DNA from: Thermoplasmataceae archaeon | Lineage (GTDB): Archaea; Thermoplasmatota; Thermoplasmata; Thermoplasmatales; Thermoplasmataceae | DNA: 40,578 nt | Reading direction: 5' to 3' | Assembly (NCBI GenBank): GCA_038729425.1 | Contig: JAVYSB010000003.1 | Span: 6,859-47,436, forward strand | Shown here: positions 8,683 to 17,482 of the stretch, piece after piece | Layout of the letters: every line of letters begins with the position of its first letter | Position numbering within the stretch: position 1 is the stretch's first letter | Made by a program: the position numbers and the translations under genes | The notes under the pieces: model-generated | Databases searched by the model: none | Told to the model about the DNA's origin: nothing | What the model saw: only the letters and a program-made list of their open reading frames with translations

Positions 8683-11370
8683 TTGATACTAAAATCAGTG
8701 GCGCTATCAAATTTTGTTTCCCACGAAGACAGCAGCATCGATTTTGCGACAGGAGTGAATATGATCGTTGGGCAGAACGGGGCTGGAAAATCCAGCATAG
8801 TGGATGCGATCAAGTTCGCGCTTTTCAACGAGCGCAGATCAGGAAGCGTGCAGGATTTGATTAAGGTGGGAAAGACAGAGGCATCCGTAACTCTGAACTT
8901 CAACATGGGAGGCCTGAGTTATGAACTCTTCCGGTCAATTGCAATCAAGAAAGGAGCAAAAGAAGCTTGGTTGAAAGCTGACGGGTCCATGATAGCGGAA
9001 ACATCTGAAGGTGTTTCGTCGCAGATTTCAAAAGTACTCGGGATGTCCAGAGAAGTCTTCCTTAATTCCGTTTTTGTGAAGCAGGGCGATATCGACTCCC
9101 TTATTTCGGATGAGCCCAGGAAGAGAAAGGATTTCCTTGCGAAAGTCATAAACATAGAAAGGCTTGCCAAACACGCCGCCAAGATAGGGGAATACATACA
9201 CAGAATGGAGATGGAAGTCTCCAGACTGAAGTACAGTGAGGATAGGTATTCGGAGATCATGACCACGATCAACCAGATTCATGCTGATCTTGAGGAACTT
9301 TCGACCCGATCCCGATTAATCAATGAGGAGATCACCTCTGTCTCAGTCAAATTGCAGGAAAAGACAGAGGAAAGAGATGATTTTTACAGATCTTACCAGG
9401 ACTACCTGTCCAAGATGAGCCAGATGAAAACCATGAAATCCGATATAAACAGTGCAATAGAAAGAATAAATGAGACAAAAAGACTGATGGAATCTCTGGC
9501 AGATACAGAAAAGAGGATGAGAGAAATAGAGAATGATCCGCTGTATCGCAATGGGGAAAAAATATCACGATACCTTCTACTTGCAAAAGATCTCCGTTCT
9601 GCTAAGGATAGGCTTGCCTACGTGACCGATGGAATGGAAAGATACGAAAACCTGGATACTAAACTCAGGACGCTTCAGGCAGACTTTGATGAATACAACG
9701 AGCTGGAAAAGAAAGCCGCGATTATGGAAGATCAGCTTGCAGAAGGGAAGCCTATACAGAAAGAGTATGAAAAAGCATTGCAGATACTGGAGATACAGAG
9801 AGGACGCAAAGAGAAACTTGAGATTGAAACAATGGATCTGGAGAAATACAGCGACCTTTTTCCTCAGGGAGTGCCCATTAACGCTGACTCAATCAGCGCT
9901 GTTCAAGGTAAATTGAATGCTGACAGGCTGGAAGCTTCTGGCAAGATAGAGTCAATAAAGTCTGAGGTCATCTCATTGAATAAGACCCTGAATGACATCA
10001 GACAGAACTTACAAACACTGGAGGGGAAGAGCGTGTGCCCCCTTTGCGGTTCAGAACTGACCGAGGATCATATTTCCACCATGCTCGAGGAGTACCGCTT
10101 AAGGGAACAGGCGATTCTAAATGAGATATCTGAAGCCTCAGCGAAGAAAACTGCCCAGACGGAAATTGTATCTGATCTCACCGCCAAGATCGACCGGATC
10201 CAGAGCGCTGATCTAAGAAATCTCATCACCGCCGTGTCCAACCTGAGTTCATCACGAAAGGAATATGAGGAAGCGAAGAGGAGCGTGGCGGAAAATTCTG
10301 CCACCTATGAAAGGTTGAAATCAGTCGAGGTTGATGCCAAGAATATCAAGGAAAGGATGGGGGCACTCAACAGGAATCACAGTGAATATTCTGTCACGGT
10401 TGCCACACGAGACTCCATCAAGATTAATGATCTCAGGAACCAGCGTTCGACAATAGCTAGAGAGATCTCTGACATAGATTTGCGCATGCGAAAAATAGAG
10501 ATGGAAATTGGCTTTGTTCCGGGCATTGACAGCGTCGAATCTCTTGAAAGAATAAGGAGAGAATATGCCGACATTTCGAGGAAGATTAATCAATTGAACT
10601 CGCTTAAGGCGGCGGAAAGCGAGATATCGCAGAGGATAGGGGAAATGGAAAGGATGCTGTCGGATCTTTCGAAAGAGGCTGATATGGAATCCAGTTCAGA
10701 GATAGCCTACAGGAAGGCTGAAGAAGCTTACCAGTCCCTGAGAAACGAGTTGCTGGACAGACAGATGGCATTGGCAGAAATTACCGGAAAAGAGAAGCAG
10801 ATGAGCGAAAGCTTGAAAATTCTGGAGACCGAAAAGGACGCACAGGAAAAATACAGGAGGAGATTTATTCAGTATAGGAATGCTATCTCGAAACTTGAAG
10901 ATATCAGGAGGGCCTTTGACAGAGACGGCGTTCAGAAGATTATAAGAAAACGATTCTCCTCTTATATCTCTGACAAGACAGTCTCCCTGATTTCATCTTT
11001 CAACCTCAATATTGATGATGTTGTCGTGGGCGAAGATCTGGACATACAAGTGTCACAGAACGGTGCAATGGTCGCAATGGAGTCTCTCAGCGGGGGAGAA
11101 AGGACTGCCTTGGCTATAGCAGTCCGGCTCGCCATATCAAGCTACCTCGAGAACAAGATAAGCACAATAATAATGGACGAGCCTACGACGTTTCTAGACG
11201 AGGACAGAAGGGCTGACCTCAGAGATATCATACAATACTCCCTTAAGGATGAGGGGATCGTTCCCCAGCTTGTGCTCATAACACACCACAAGGAACTCTA
11301 TTCTGTGGCGGACGCGATGTATGAGATAAGGAAGGAAAACGGAAAAAGCGAAGTGACGAGAATAGGCTGA
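8683..11370 (+). CDS. rad50: DNA double-strand break repair ATPase Rad50
   Basis: Rad50 is the SMC-like partner of Mre11 that tethers DNA ends. With the start used here it has 895 residues. Walker A GQNGAGKS is at about 30-37. Long heptad-rich coiled coils flank the zinc hook CPLC at 452-455. The ABC signature LSGGE is at about 802-806, Walker B IIMDEP with Asp832-Glu833 follows, and ITHHK holds the switch His. A GTG at 8671 opens the frame, but TTG 8683 is preferred: GGTGA (8670-8674) is 8 nt upstream and the protein then begins MILKSVALSNFVSHEDS, the usual Rad50 start. All key residues are intact. Confidence 0.94.
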   Translation: MILKSVALSNFVSHEDSSIDFATGVNMIVGQNGAGKSSIVDAIKFALFNERRSGSVQDLIKVGKTEASVTLNFNMGGLSYELFRSIAIKKGAKEAWLKADGSMIAETSEGVSSQISKVLGMSREVFLNSVFVKQGDIDSLISDEPRKRKDFLAKVINIERLAKHAAKIGEYIHRMEMEVSRLKYSEDRYSEIMTTINQIHADLEELSTRSRLINEEITSVSVKLQEKTEERDDFYRSYQDYLSKMSQMKTMKSDINSAIERINETKRLMESLADTEKRMREIENDPLYRNGEKISRYLLLAKDLRSAKDRLAYVTDGMERYENLDTKLRTLQADFDEYNELEKKAAIMEDQLAEGKPIQKEYEKALQILEIQRGRKEKLEIETMDLEKYSDLFPQGVPINADSISAVQGKLNADRLEASGKIESIKSEVISLNKTLNDIRQNLQTLEGKSVCPLCGSELTEDHISTMLEEYRLREQAILNEISEASAKKTAQTEIVSDLTAKIDRIQSADLRNLITAVSNLSSSRKEYEEAKRSVAENSATYERLKSVEVDAKNIKERMGALNRNHSEYSVTVATRDSIKINDLRNQRSTIAREISDIDLRMRKIEMEIGFVPGIDSVESLERIRREYADISRKINQLNSLKAAESEISQRIGEMERMLSDLSKEADMESSSEIAYRKAEEAYQSLRNELLDRQMALAEITGKEKQMSESLKILETEKDAQEKYRRRFIQYRNAISKLEDIRRAFDRDGVQKIIRKRFSSYISDKTVSLISSFNLNIDDVVVGEDLDIQVSQNGAMVAMESLSGGERTALAIAVRLAISSYLENKISTIIMDEPTTFLDEDRRADLRDIIQYSLKDEGIVPQLVLITHHKELYSVADAMYEIRKENGKSEVTRIG

Positions 11371-11419
11371 TTCTCAAAACAAACGTATTATAGAATGTAC
11401 ATGATAGGGTTTTTAATTC

Positions 11420-12082
11420 ATGCCTAAAATAAGTGCAGTTATACCTACGATGAACGAAGAACACACCATAGGAGATGTCATAGATGGCCTGAAAACACTT
11501 GGAGATCTTGAAATCATTGTAGTGGACACAGACTCTAGAGATAGAACAAGGGAAATTTCTGCATCAAAGGGGGCAAAAGTAATAGAACAACCGCTTCGAG
11601 GGTATGGCATTGCCTACAAGACGGGCCTGAAAGAGGCCAGTGGAGACATTGTAATCTGCCTTGATGGTGATGGAACTTATCCAACCGAAATGGTGGACAC
11701 CCTAATTGATGTGCTGAACAAAGATGATGTGGATTTTATCTCCTGCGACAGGATGACACTGAGAAATGACGACAACTACACGCGACTCCATTTTTTGGGC
11801 AACAGTATCCTGAACCTTACCATACGCATCTTTTTCAGGCATTCAATGAAGGATTCACAGAGTGGAATGTGGGTTTTCCGTTCCGGAATATACAGAAAAA
11901 TGGGACATTTAAGCGATGGGATGTCTTTCTCCCAGGAAATTAAGATAGAAGCCATGAGAAAGGGAAAATTCATAGAAATACCTATAAGATACGGAGTGAG
12001 GATTACAAAACCGAAACTCAAAACCTGGGGGGACGGTTTCTCCAATCTGTTCAATATTTTCATAAAAATGATTAGGAAATGA
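11420..12082 (+). CDS. family 2 glycosyltransferase (dolichyl-phosphate sugar synthase type)
   Basis: This 220-residue GT-A enzyme has no transmembrane segment. AVIPTMNEEHTI near residue 5 and VVDTDSRDRT near 34 form the nucleotide-sugar site. CLDGDGTYP near 79 holds the DxD-like metal motif, and SGMWVFRSG lies near 148. Such proteins transfer a sugar from a nucleotide donor to dolichyl phosphate for glycoprotein or glycolipid synthesis on the inner face of the membrane; the exact sugar is not readable. A TATA-like stretch near 11387-11395 is about 27 nt ahead of the ATG, so it probably has its own leaderless promoter and is not part of the repair operon. Confidence 0.88.
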   Translation: MPKISAVIPTMNEEHTIGDVIDGLKTLGDLEIIVVDTDSRDRTREISASKGAKVIEQPLRGYGIAYKTGLKEASGDIVICLDGDGTYPTEMVDTLIDVLNKDDVDFISCDRMTLRNDDNYTRLHFLGNSILNLTIRIFFRHSMKDSQSGMWVFRSGIYRKMGHLSDGMSFSQEIKIEAMRKGKFIEIPIRYGVRITKPKLKTWGDGFSNLFNIFIKMIRK

Positions 12083-12251
12083 GAGCATTTCCTTTCTAAA
12101 ATATAAGTTACATAAGAGTCATCTATTTCCCAAGTGGTGTCAAATGATCTCCACAGTTTCGTTTAATTTGCCGTCAGGATATTTTCCTGCATAGAAGAGC
12201 CAAAGAATTTGAAAAAATATTTAAGTCAGGTGAGGCTTATTCACTGATCAG

Positions 12252-12626
12252 ATGGCACTTTTCAAGGCAAAAAAAACGAAACTGAAGTCATCCAAGGATA
12301 GCGACGGTTCTAGGAGGTTTATAGATCTTGACGATATGAAACTCCAGGATGATTTTACTGGGTCCGATATGGTGATACGTATCGTAGAAATCAATCGCTA
12401 TGACGATGTCTCCAGACTGTCAGAGCTAACCTATACAGGTTCAATATTGATCATAGACTACAACCCGATTGCAGGGGATGAACTCGTAAGAAGGAAGGTG
12501 CTGGATGATATCAAGTATCTTGGTCATGATACCGGCGGAGATGTGGCTGGTTTCGGAAAAAACATGGTCATCCTGACGCCCAGGGGAGTCTCTGTGGACA
12601 GAAATGTTATAAGAGGGATTATTTAA
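12252..12626 (+). CDS. sepF: cell division protein SepF (archaeal type)
   Basis: This 124-residue protein matches archaeal SepF, the membrane anchor that links FtsZ filaments to the cell membrane. The N-terminus (MALFKAKKTKLK) is short and basic, and the core domain follows from about residue 40, with RIVEINRYDDV, ILIIDYNPI near 76 and the final VILTPRGVSVDRNVIRGII stretch. AGGTGAG at about 12229-12235 lies upstream of the ATG and the AT-rich AAATATTTAA at about 12216 could be the promoter. It ends 4 bases inside the convergent transporter gene. Confidence 0.85.
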   Translation: MALFKAKKTKLKSSKDSDGSRRFIDLDDMKLQDDFTGSDMVIRIVEINRYDDVSRLSELTYTGSILIIDYNPIAGDELVRRKVLDDIKYLGHDTGGDVAGFGKNMVILTPRGVSVDRNVIRGII

Positions 12627-14023
12627 GGCAGGGGATTTTGCGCACTGGCTCCCTGTAATGCGGGCACCTTGATCTTCAGGATAATGGAGAGCCCTGCAGT
12701 GACGACCGCGGCGGCTATCAGAAAATCTGCAGAATAGCCAAAATAGAGGGCTAAAAATCCAGATACTCCCGCTCCAAGAATCTGCCCAACGCCGTTGAGT
12801 GAGTTGTACATACCTATGACCCCTCCCCGAACAGTCCTTTCACACATCTTGGATATTGAAGTCACCTCTGAAATGCTTATAAGACTCCACAATCCTCCGA
12901 GCACACCGTAAAAAGCGAGCATTATTACAAGCAGGAGGAGATTCCATGTTATCACGAATGGTATCAGAGCCGCTACTGTGAATATGGCTATTCGGGATAA
13001 AACAGATGTCGAGATCGTCTTGGTCGGCCCGATCCTGTTTACCATCATTCCCGCGGGGCGGAAGGCTATGGTTGAAAATAGGCTGTTCAAAAGGTACATT
13101 ATGAAGATTTCCAGGTTACCTGCTCCAAACCTGTCGATAAGAAAAACTGGAAACGGAACAAAGAATATCTGGAATCCAAACATAAGCAGCGTGGTGGAAA
13201 AAAGATATTTTTTTAATGACCCTGAAAGCTTGTGCTTTTTCTTGCCATTACCCTCCTTGAGAACGTGAATAATAAAAGAAGGCAGGTATCTCGTTCTTTC
13301 GATTACCCGGACAGTGAAAAGCTGATTCACCCTGTTTCTCCTGATCTTCCTGATCGGTTCAGGAAGAAGGTACAGGGAACTCAGTGCTGCGATGAGGTAA
13401 ACCACGGCCGAGACAAGATAGATGTCCGGAAGGGATGATCCCGTCATTGCTGTGTCTCCAAGTACTAGGATCGAGCCAAAAATAAGGCCCAGCACTGTTC
13501 CGATCGAGGCTATCATGTTGAAGCTGGACATAATGGGCGGCCACTTGATCTCGGCAGTATTCTCCAGAATGATCATTGTTGATACCGGCACGCTAGCCAT
13601 GGCTACGATCTGGAATACCATAAGTACCGCAATGTACTCCCAGACCCCGCTAATTATGGTAATAAATAAAAGTGTAACAAACGATCCGAAAAAACCAGTA
13701 AACACAAAAATCTTTCTTCTTCCAACCTTATCGGAAAGGTTCCCCCAGTAAATAAGGGCAGGAACCGAGGCCAGTGAAGAGAGCGCAGAGGCTATACCAA
13801 CATAGGATACGTTATAGCCAAGATATATGACAACAAAAAGCGGTATTAACGGAGTATTTATTCCGCCTGCAACGTTTGACAGCAGATAACTGACAAACCA
13901 ACCCCGCCTGAGTTCTCCATTCTTGGTTATAAGGCTACTGTGGGTATCGCCCGCATCCCCTTTATCGGGTTCGGCCTCACTCCCTGTTGCCTCGATCGTT
14001 ATTAACCACTTCTTGTTTCGCGG
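12623..14023 (-). CDS. major facilitator superfamily transporter, start codon unclear
   Basis: This is a 12-helix-type permease. The first canonical start in frame is GTG at 13705 (360 residues), but that would remove the first two helices and motif A. The frame stays open to a stop at 14024-14026 and encodes a convincing N-terminus: a hydrophilic tail, ELRRGWFVSYLL near 13910, a second helix, and the classic loop GNLSDKVGRRK near 13712-13744. No ATG, GTG or TTG occurs in frame in that extension, so either a rare start codon is used or a base is missing near the 5' end. A GTG at 14009 in another frame, 14 codons into the region, would fit with one indel. The substrate is unknown. It lies downstream of the phosphoesterase on the same strand. 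Confidence 0.75.
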   Translation of the reverse strand, partial: PRNKKWLITIEATGSEAEPDKGDAGDTHSSLITKNGELRRGWFVSYLLSNVAGGINTPLIPLFVVIYLGYNVSYVGIASALSSLASVPALIYWGNLSDKVGRRKIFVFTGFFGSFVTLLFITIISGVWEYIAVLMVFQIVAMASVPVSTMIILENTAEIKWPPIMSSFNMIASIGTVLGLIFGSILVLGDTAMTGSSLPDIYLVSAVVYLIAALSSLYLLPEPIRKIRRNRVNQLFTVRVIERTRYLPSFIIHVLKEGNGKKKHKLSGSLKKYLFSTTLLMFGFQIFFVPFPVFLIDRFGAGNLEIFIMYLLNSLFSTIAFRPAGMMVNRIGPTKTISTSVLSRIAIFTVAALIPFVITWNLLLLVIMLAFYGVLGGLWSLISISEVTSISKMCERTVRGGVIGMYNSLNGVGQILGAGVSGFLALYFGYSADFLIAAAVVTAGLSIILKIKVPALQGASAQNPLP

Positions 14024-14071
14024 TTATTGCGAAAAGCGATTTTAATCTATTGAGCCACTTTAGGGCTTAGC

Positions 14072-14758
14072 TTAGATATAGAATTTGCGGAGTTTATTCA
14101 TCATGATTTCATTTCCGACAATCTCTTCCAGCATTTTCAATGTTTTTTCGTGATCATAACTGAATCTTTTGAAAGTGACTTCCATGGTATCTGTGTCCAT
14201 TGTCGCGTAATGAGGCTTCCAGTTCCCGTCCCTTGGTTGGCCTACACTTCCGGGGTTGAGTATTCTGTTCTTGTAGTACATGGGATAATGTGTATGTCCG
14301 ACCATGATCATTGAATATTCAACAAGATTCTTGTCCTTACTCACCATTTCTGCCTCGCTCCCATACATATATCCATTCAGGCTGTTATACGGGGAGGCAT
14401 GTGTCATGTAGACCTTGATATTATCAATATCTGTAATGATCTTTTCCGGCAATTGCTTCATCTTTTCCAGGTCCTGTTTTGAAAGCAATGTACGGGATAT
14501 TTCCTTTCTTGTATATTCACTCAAGTCATGCATATCAAGTGAGCAGTGACAGTCCTCGTCATATGCAACGGCCCTGTCATGGTTTCCCATGACTATATAA
14601 TCAGCATTTTCATTGATAAAATCGAATACTTCAACCGGCTGAGGTCCGTAGTCCACGGAATCACCGAGAAATATCATCTTGTCAAACTTCTCGGCTGATA
14701 CTGCCGTCTTGAGAGATTCCAGGTTAGAATGTGCGTCGGAGATTATTAGCAGCCTCAT
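14072..14758 (-). CDS. YfcE/MJ0936-type metallophosphoesterase
   Basis: This 228-residue calcineurin-like phosphoesterase resembles small archaeal phosphodiesterases of the MJ0936/YfcE group. Metal motifs in order are IISDAHSN (residues 4-11), FLGDSVDYGP near 30, VMGNHDRAV near 56, MTHASPYN near 117 and VGHTHYPMYY near 152. LNPGSVGQPRDG near 168 is the typical C-terminal signature. It is predicted to be a soluble cytoplasmic hydrolase of phosphodiester or phosphomonoester bonds with two bound metals. The natural substrate is unknown. The transporter gene follows on the same strand after about 50 bases. Confidence 0.9.
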   Translation of the reverse strand: MRLLIISDAHSNLESLKTAVSAEKFDKMIFLGDSVDYGPQPVEVFDFINENADYIVMGNHDRAVAYDEDCHCSLDMHDLSEYTRKEISRTLLSKQDLEKMKQLPEKIITDIDNIKVYMTHASPYNSLNGYMYGSEAEMVSKDKNLVEYSMIMVGHTHYPMYYKNRILNPGSVGQPRDGNWKPHYATMDTDTMEVTFKRFSYDHEKTLKMLEEIVGNEIMMNKLRKFYI

Positions 14759-14838
14759 GGATAGAGATCATCAAAATCTATTTAAGCAAGTGGTGCCGAA
14801 TTTGGAATGGTAAAAATTTTATATGAAAATTTAATCAT

Positions 14839-15207
14839 ATGAAGAAAAATTTGTTTGAGAAAAAAAGCTCCCATGTTGGAGATCTGCTAATTTATAAAAT
14901 GCTCTCCGACAATTTGAGGTTGCAGATTGTCAAGATACTTTCCTCGGGAGAACAGTGTGTCGGTGACCTTGTCCGCAAAACATGCCATTCTCAGTCCCTA
15001 ATTTCTCACAAGCTGAAGGATTTACGAGAAACAGGTCTTGTCACTAGCCATTATTCTGGTAAGAGGATAATATATAACCTGTCTGATGATTCCCTGAAAA
15101 AACTGCTAAAACAAGGGGAGAATACGGGAAATTTGATCTCGGAGAGATGCGAATGTGTGGAGTGTACGTACAAATCCGATGAATTTCACAGTAAAGACCC
15201 GGTGTGA
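14839..15207 (+). CDS. arsR: ArsR-family metalloregulator
   Basis: This 122-residue winged-helix protein has the ArsR fold: LSDNLRLQIVKIL near 24-36, the recognition region CHSQSLISHKLKDLRETGLV near 50-69 and a wing with SGKRIIYNLS. Cysteines that could sense As(III) are Cys in EQCVGDL near 41 and KTCHS near 50, plus a C-terminal CECVEC group near 103-108. Its stop overlaps the start of the arsenite permease, so it probably represses its own operon and is released by arsenite. The AT-rich TTTATATGAAAATTT just before the ATG is the likely promoter and operator area. Confidence 0.9.
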   Translation: MKKNLFEKKSSHVGDLLIYKMLSDNLRLQIVKILSSGEQCVGDLVRKTCHSQSLISHKLKDLRETGLVTSHYSGKRIIYNLSDDSLKKLLKQGENTGNLISERCECVECTYKSDEFHSKDPV

Positions 15208-16487
15208 TGATGCAGATCCTTTTTCTGGCATCTCTTGCAATCTTCATATTCACCCTCTTCTTTGTCATAAAAAGGCCAAGGAACATTGGCATAGGATACT
15301 CCGCACTCATTGGAGCTGCATTGTCCGTTCTCCTCGGAATAACCTCTCTTCATGATGTCGTTGTTGTCTGGAATATCGTGTGGAATGCCACTTTCACCTT
15401 TGTAGCAATTATAATTGCGTCACTGGTTTTCGACGATGCTGGTTTTTTTGAGTACCTTGCGCTCAGGATCGCCAAGTTCTCCGGAGGAAATGCCAGGATG
15501 CTCTTCATACTAATTATTCTCCTTGGTGCCGGGATTTCTGCTGTATTTGCAAACGATGGCACTGCTCTGGTTTTGACCCCCATAGTGGTGGCTATTGTCT
15601 ACAGGTCCGGTTTTGACTCCAAGCACGTTCTGCCTTTCGTTATGGCGACCGGTTTCATAGCAGACACAGCCAGCATCCCGTTCACGATAAGCAATCTTGT
15701 TAATATCATATCCGCCAGCTATTTCTCCATACCGTTCCTTATTTTCGCCCTGAAGATGATTCTTCCCGATGTTGTGTCCATCCTCGCGACGGTGGTATTT
15801 GTATGGCTTTACTATCGGAAAGCCGTGCCGTCCAGATTCGCCGTGGAAAGCCTCGCAAAACCAGAATCGGCGATAAAGGATCCTTTGGTTTTCAAGCTCG
15901 CGATTCCTGTGATTGTTACCCTGGTGGCTCTCTATTCCATAGGCGGTATCTTCAATGTTCCCATTGCGTTTATTGCCCTGCCTGGAGTAACAGCACTTTT
16001 TCTGGTAGCCAAGTTCCATGGGAAGATAGATACTACAAAGATATTGCTGGAAGCCCCGTGGCAGATAGTGCTTTTTTCTCTCGGCATGTACATAGTTGTA
16101 TTTGGCCTTGGTGCTCAGGGATTAACTCAGTATATGTCTTCCTTGATACTGTTCATTTCGAAATTAGGCAATCCGGCATCTATTGTCTTCTCCGGAGTTA
16201 TATTTGGGCTTACAGCCGCCATAATGAACAACCTTCCCTCTGTCATGTTAGGTAATCTTGCTATCGCAGGCATTCACGGCCCATTGACCCTAGTCTATGC
16301 GAATGTCATAGGCAATGATATCGGGCCAAAGTTCACGCCAATAGGGTCACTGGCAACACTGTTATGGCTTTACACACTCGAGAGAAAAAGAGGGGTAAGA
16401 ATAACTCCCCGTGAATACATGAAAGCGGGTTTCATCATCGCGATGCCGGTTCTTGTTATAACTCTCCTGGCGCTGGCGTATATTTAA
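15204..16487 (+). CDS. arsB: ArsB-type arsenite efflux permease
   Basis: This 427-residue integral membrane protein has about 11-12 hydrophobic segments and belongs to the ArsB/NhaD ion transporter superfamily. AVFANDGTALVLTPIVVAI near residue 112, ADTASIPFTISNLVN near 153, and the second-half repeat AAIMNNLPSVMLGNLAI near 338 with GNDIGPKFTPIGS near 371 are characteristic. ArsB expels arsenite and antimonite with the proton gradient. GTG 15204, ATG 15207 or ATG 15210 could start it; GGTG at 15201-15204 favours ATG 15210. The overlap with arsR makes a two-gene arsenic operon. Between it and 16697 there are 209 bases with nothing I can support. Confidence 0.9.
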   Translation: MMMQILFLASLAIFIFTLFFVIKRPRNIGIGYSALIGAALSVLLGITSLHDVVVVWNIVWNATFTFVAIIIASLVFDDAGFFEYLALRIAKFSGGNARMLFILIILLGAGISAVFANDGTALVLTPIVVAIVYRSGFDSKHVLPFVMATGFIADTASIPFTISNLVNIISASYFSIPFLIFALKMILPDVVSILATVVFVWLYYRKAVPSRFAVESLAKPESAIKDPLVFKLAIPVIVTLVALYSIGGIFNVPIAFIALPGVTALFLVAKFHGKIDTTKILLEAPWQIVLFSLGMYIVVFGLGAQGLTQYMSSLILFISKLGNPASIVFSGVIFGLTAAIMNNLPSVMLGNLAIAGIHGPLTLVYANVIGNDIGPKFTPIGSLATLLWLYTLERKRGVRITPREYMKAGFIIAMPVLVITLLALAYI

Positions 16488-16696
16488 TGCTCTTTATTTA
16501 CAACTAAATGACGGAAAAAGGATTTGTCCTTCTGAAGGGCAAGCTAGAGTGTATTGAGACAGGGATGCTAAATATTAGGAATCCACATCAGATAGCCTAG
16601 TTTTTGCATTATGGTAGAATCCTTGCACAAACATTGCTATGCGACTCCCTGCGATCTGGGAAAAACAATTTATTAGGTCTTAAAACATAGCGCGCC

Positions 16697-17446
16697 ATGA
16701 CCAGGTTATGCCCGACATGTGGGTCAGTGGTAGATGATCAATCCACCGTATGCCCTGTTTGTGGGCTAGATATCAAACCCGTAGCAAACGGGAGCGATAT
16801 TTCCGGAATATTATACATAAGGATATTTGCCATAATCAGCCTGATCGTAGGAATTGTTGGCATAGTAGAAACATATACCAGCCTTGGGATCAGCGATATC
16901 TTTACCGTCTTCCAGACCCAGGGAAGTAATGCCGCAAGTCAGCTTATACATTCACCCGACTTCTTATATTACTTGATCATCTCAGGGGTCTCTCTCGTAG
17001 TCTCTATTCTTGAGTATTATGTGCTGTACCTTGGTTATGCTCGGCTTTCTCGCCTGTCGGAAATGTTCAGAACTCCAAAAACAGGTTCTATCTTCCTTGT
17101 ATTTGGACTTATCTTGGTCATTGTTTCCCTGCTGGCCATATTACCTATGATTCCAAACATATTTACGGATTTGAATAACCTGACCTTTACTGGCTCTGAA
17201 CTTACTGGGCTTATAATCGCTGCGATTGTTCTTCTTATCGGTGCGATTATGCTACTTGTTGGGGTGGTACTTGCGGTGATACTTGGTATGCACAGGATCT
17301 CGCACCAGTTCAACGCAGGCCTGTTTGACGCTGCTATGGTACTTTATATCCTTTCATTCCTCTTCTCACCACTGTCAACTGTTGCCGCCATACTTGCACT
17401 TCTAGGATGCAATGAAATAATTGAAAGAAGCCATACAAGCGCTTGA
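16697..17446 (+). CDS. zinc-ribbon membrane protein of unknown function
   Basis: The 249-residue protein begins with a double-CxxC zinc ribbon (CPTCGSVVDDQSTVCPVCG, residues 5-23), followed by about five hydrophobic helices near 42-60, 90-112, 133-155, 172-200 and 218-238. The ribbon would face the cytoplasm. No specific family is recognised. A TATA-like AATTTATTAG near 16667 is about 26 nt before the ATG, so it is likely a leaderless single gene. The pirin gene is convergent with it. Confidence 0.7.
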   Translation: MTRLCPTCGSVVDDQSTVCPVCGLDIKPVANGSDISGILYIRIFAIISLIVGIVGIVETYTSLGISDIFTVFQTQGSNAASQLIHSPDFLYYLIISGVSLVVSILEYYVLYLGYARLSRLSEMFRTPKTGSIFLVFGLILVIVSLLAILPMIPNIFTDLNNLTFTGSELTGLIIAAIVLLIGAIMLLVGVVLAVILGMHRISHQFNAGLFDAAMVLYILSFLFSPLSTVAAILALLGCNEIIERSHTSA

Positions 17447-17482
17447 AGTATTGAATGTGGAGTTTAGCCTTCCGCAAGGCTC

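Noticed and set aside
16508-16600. 30-codon ORF after arsB
   Set aside because: Too short, no clear promoter or ribosome binding site, no recognised motif.
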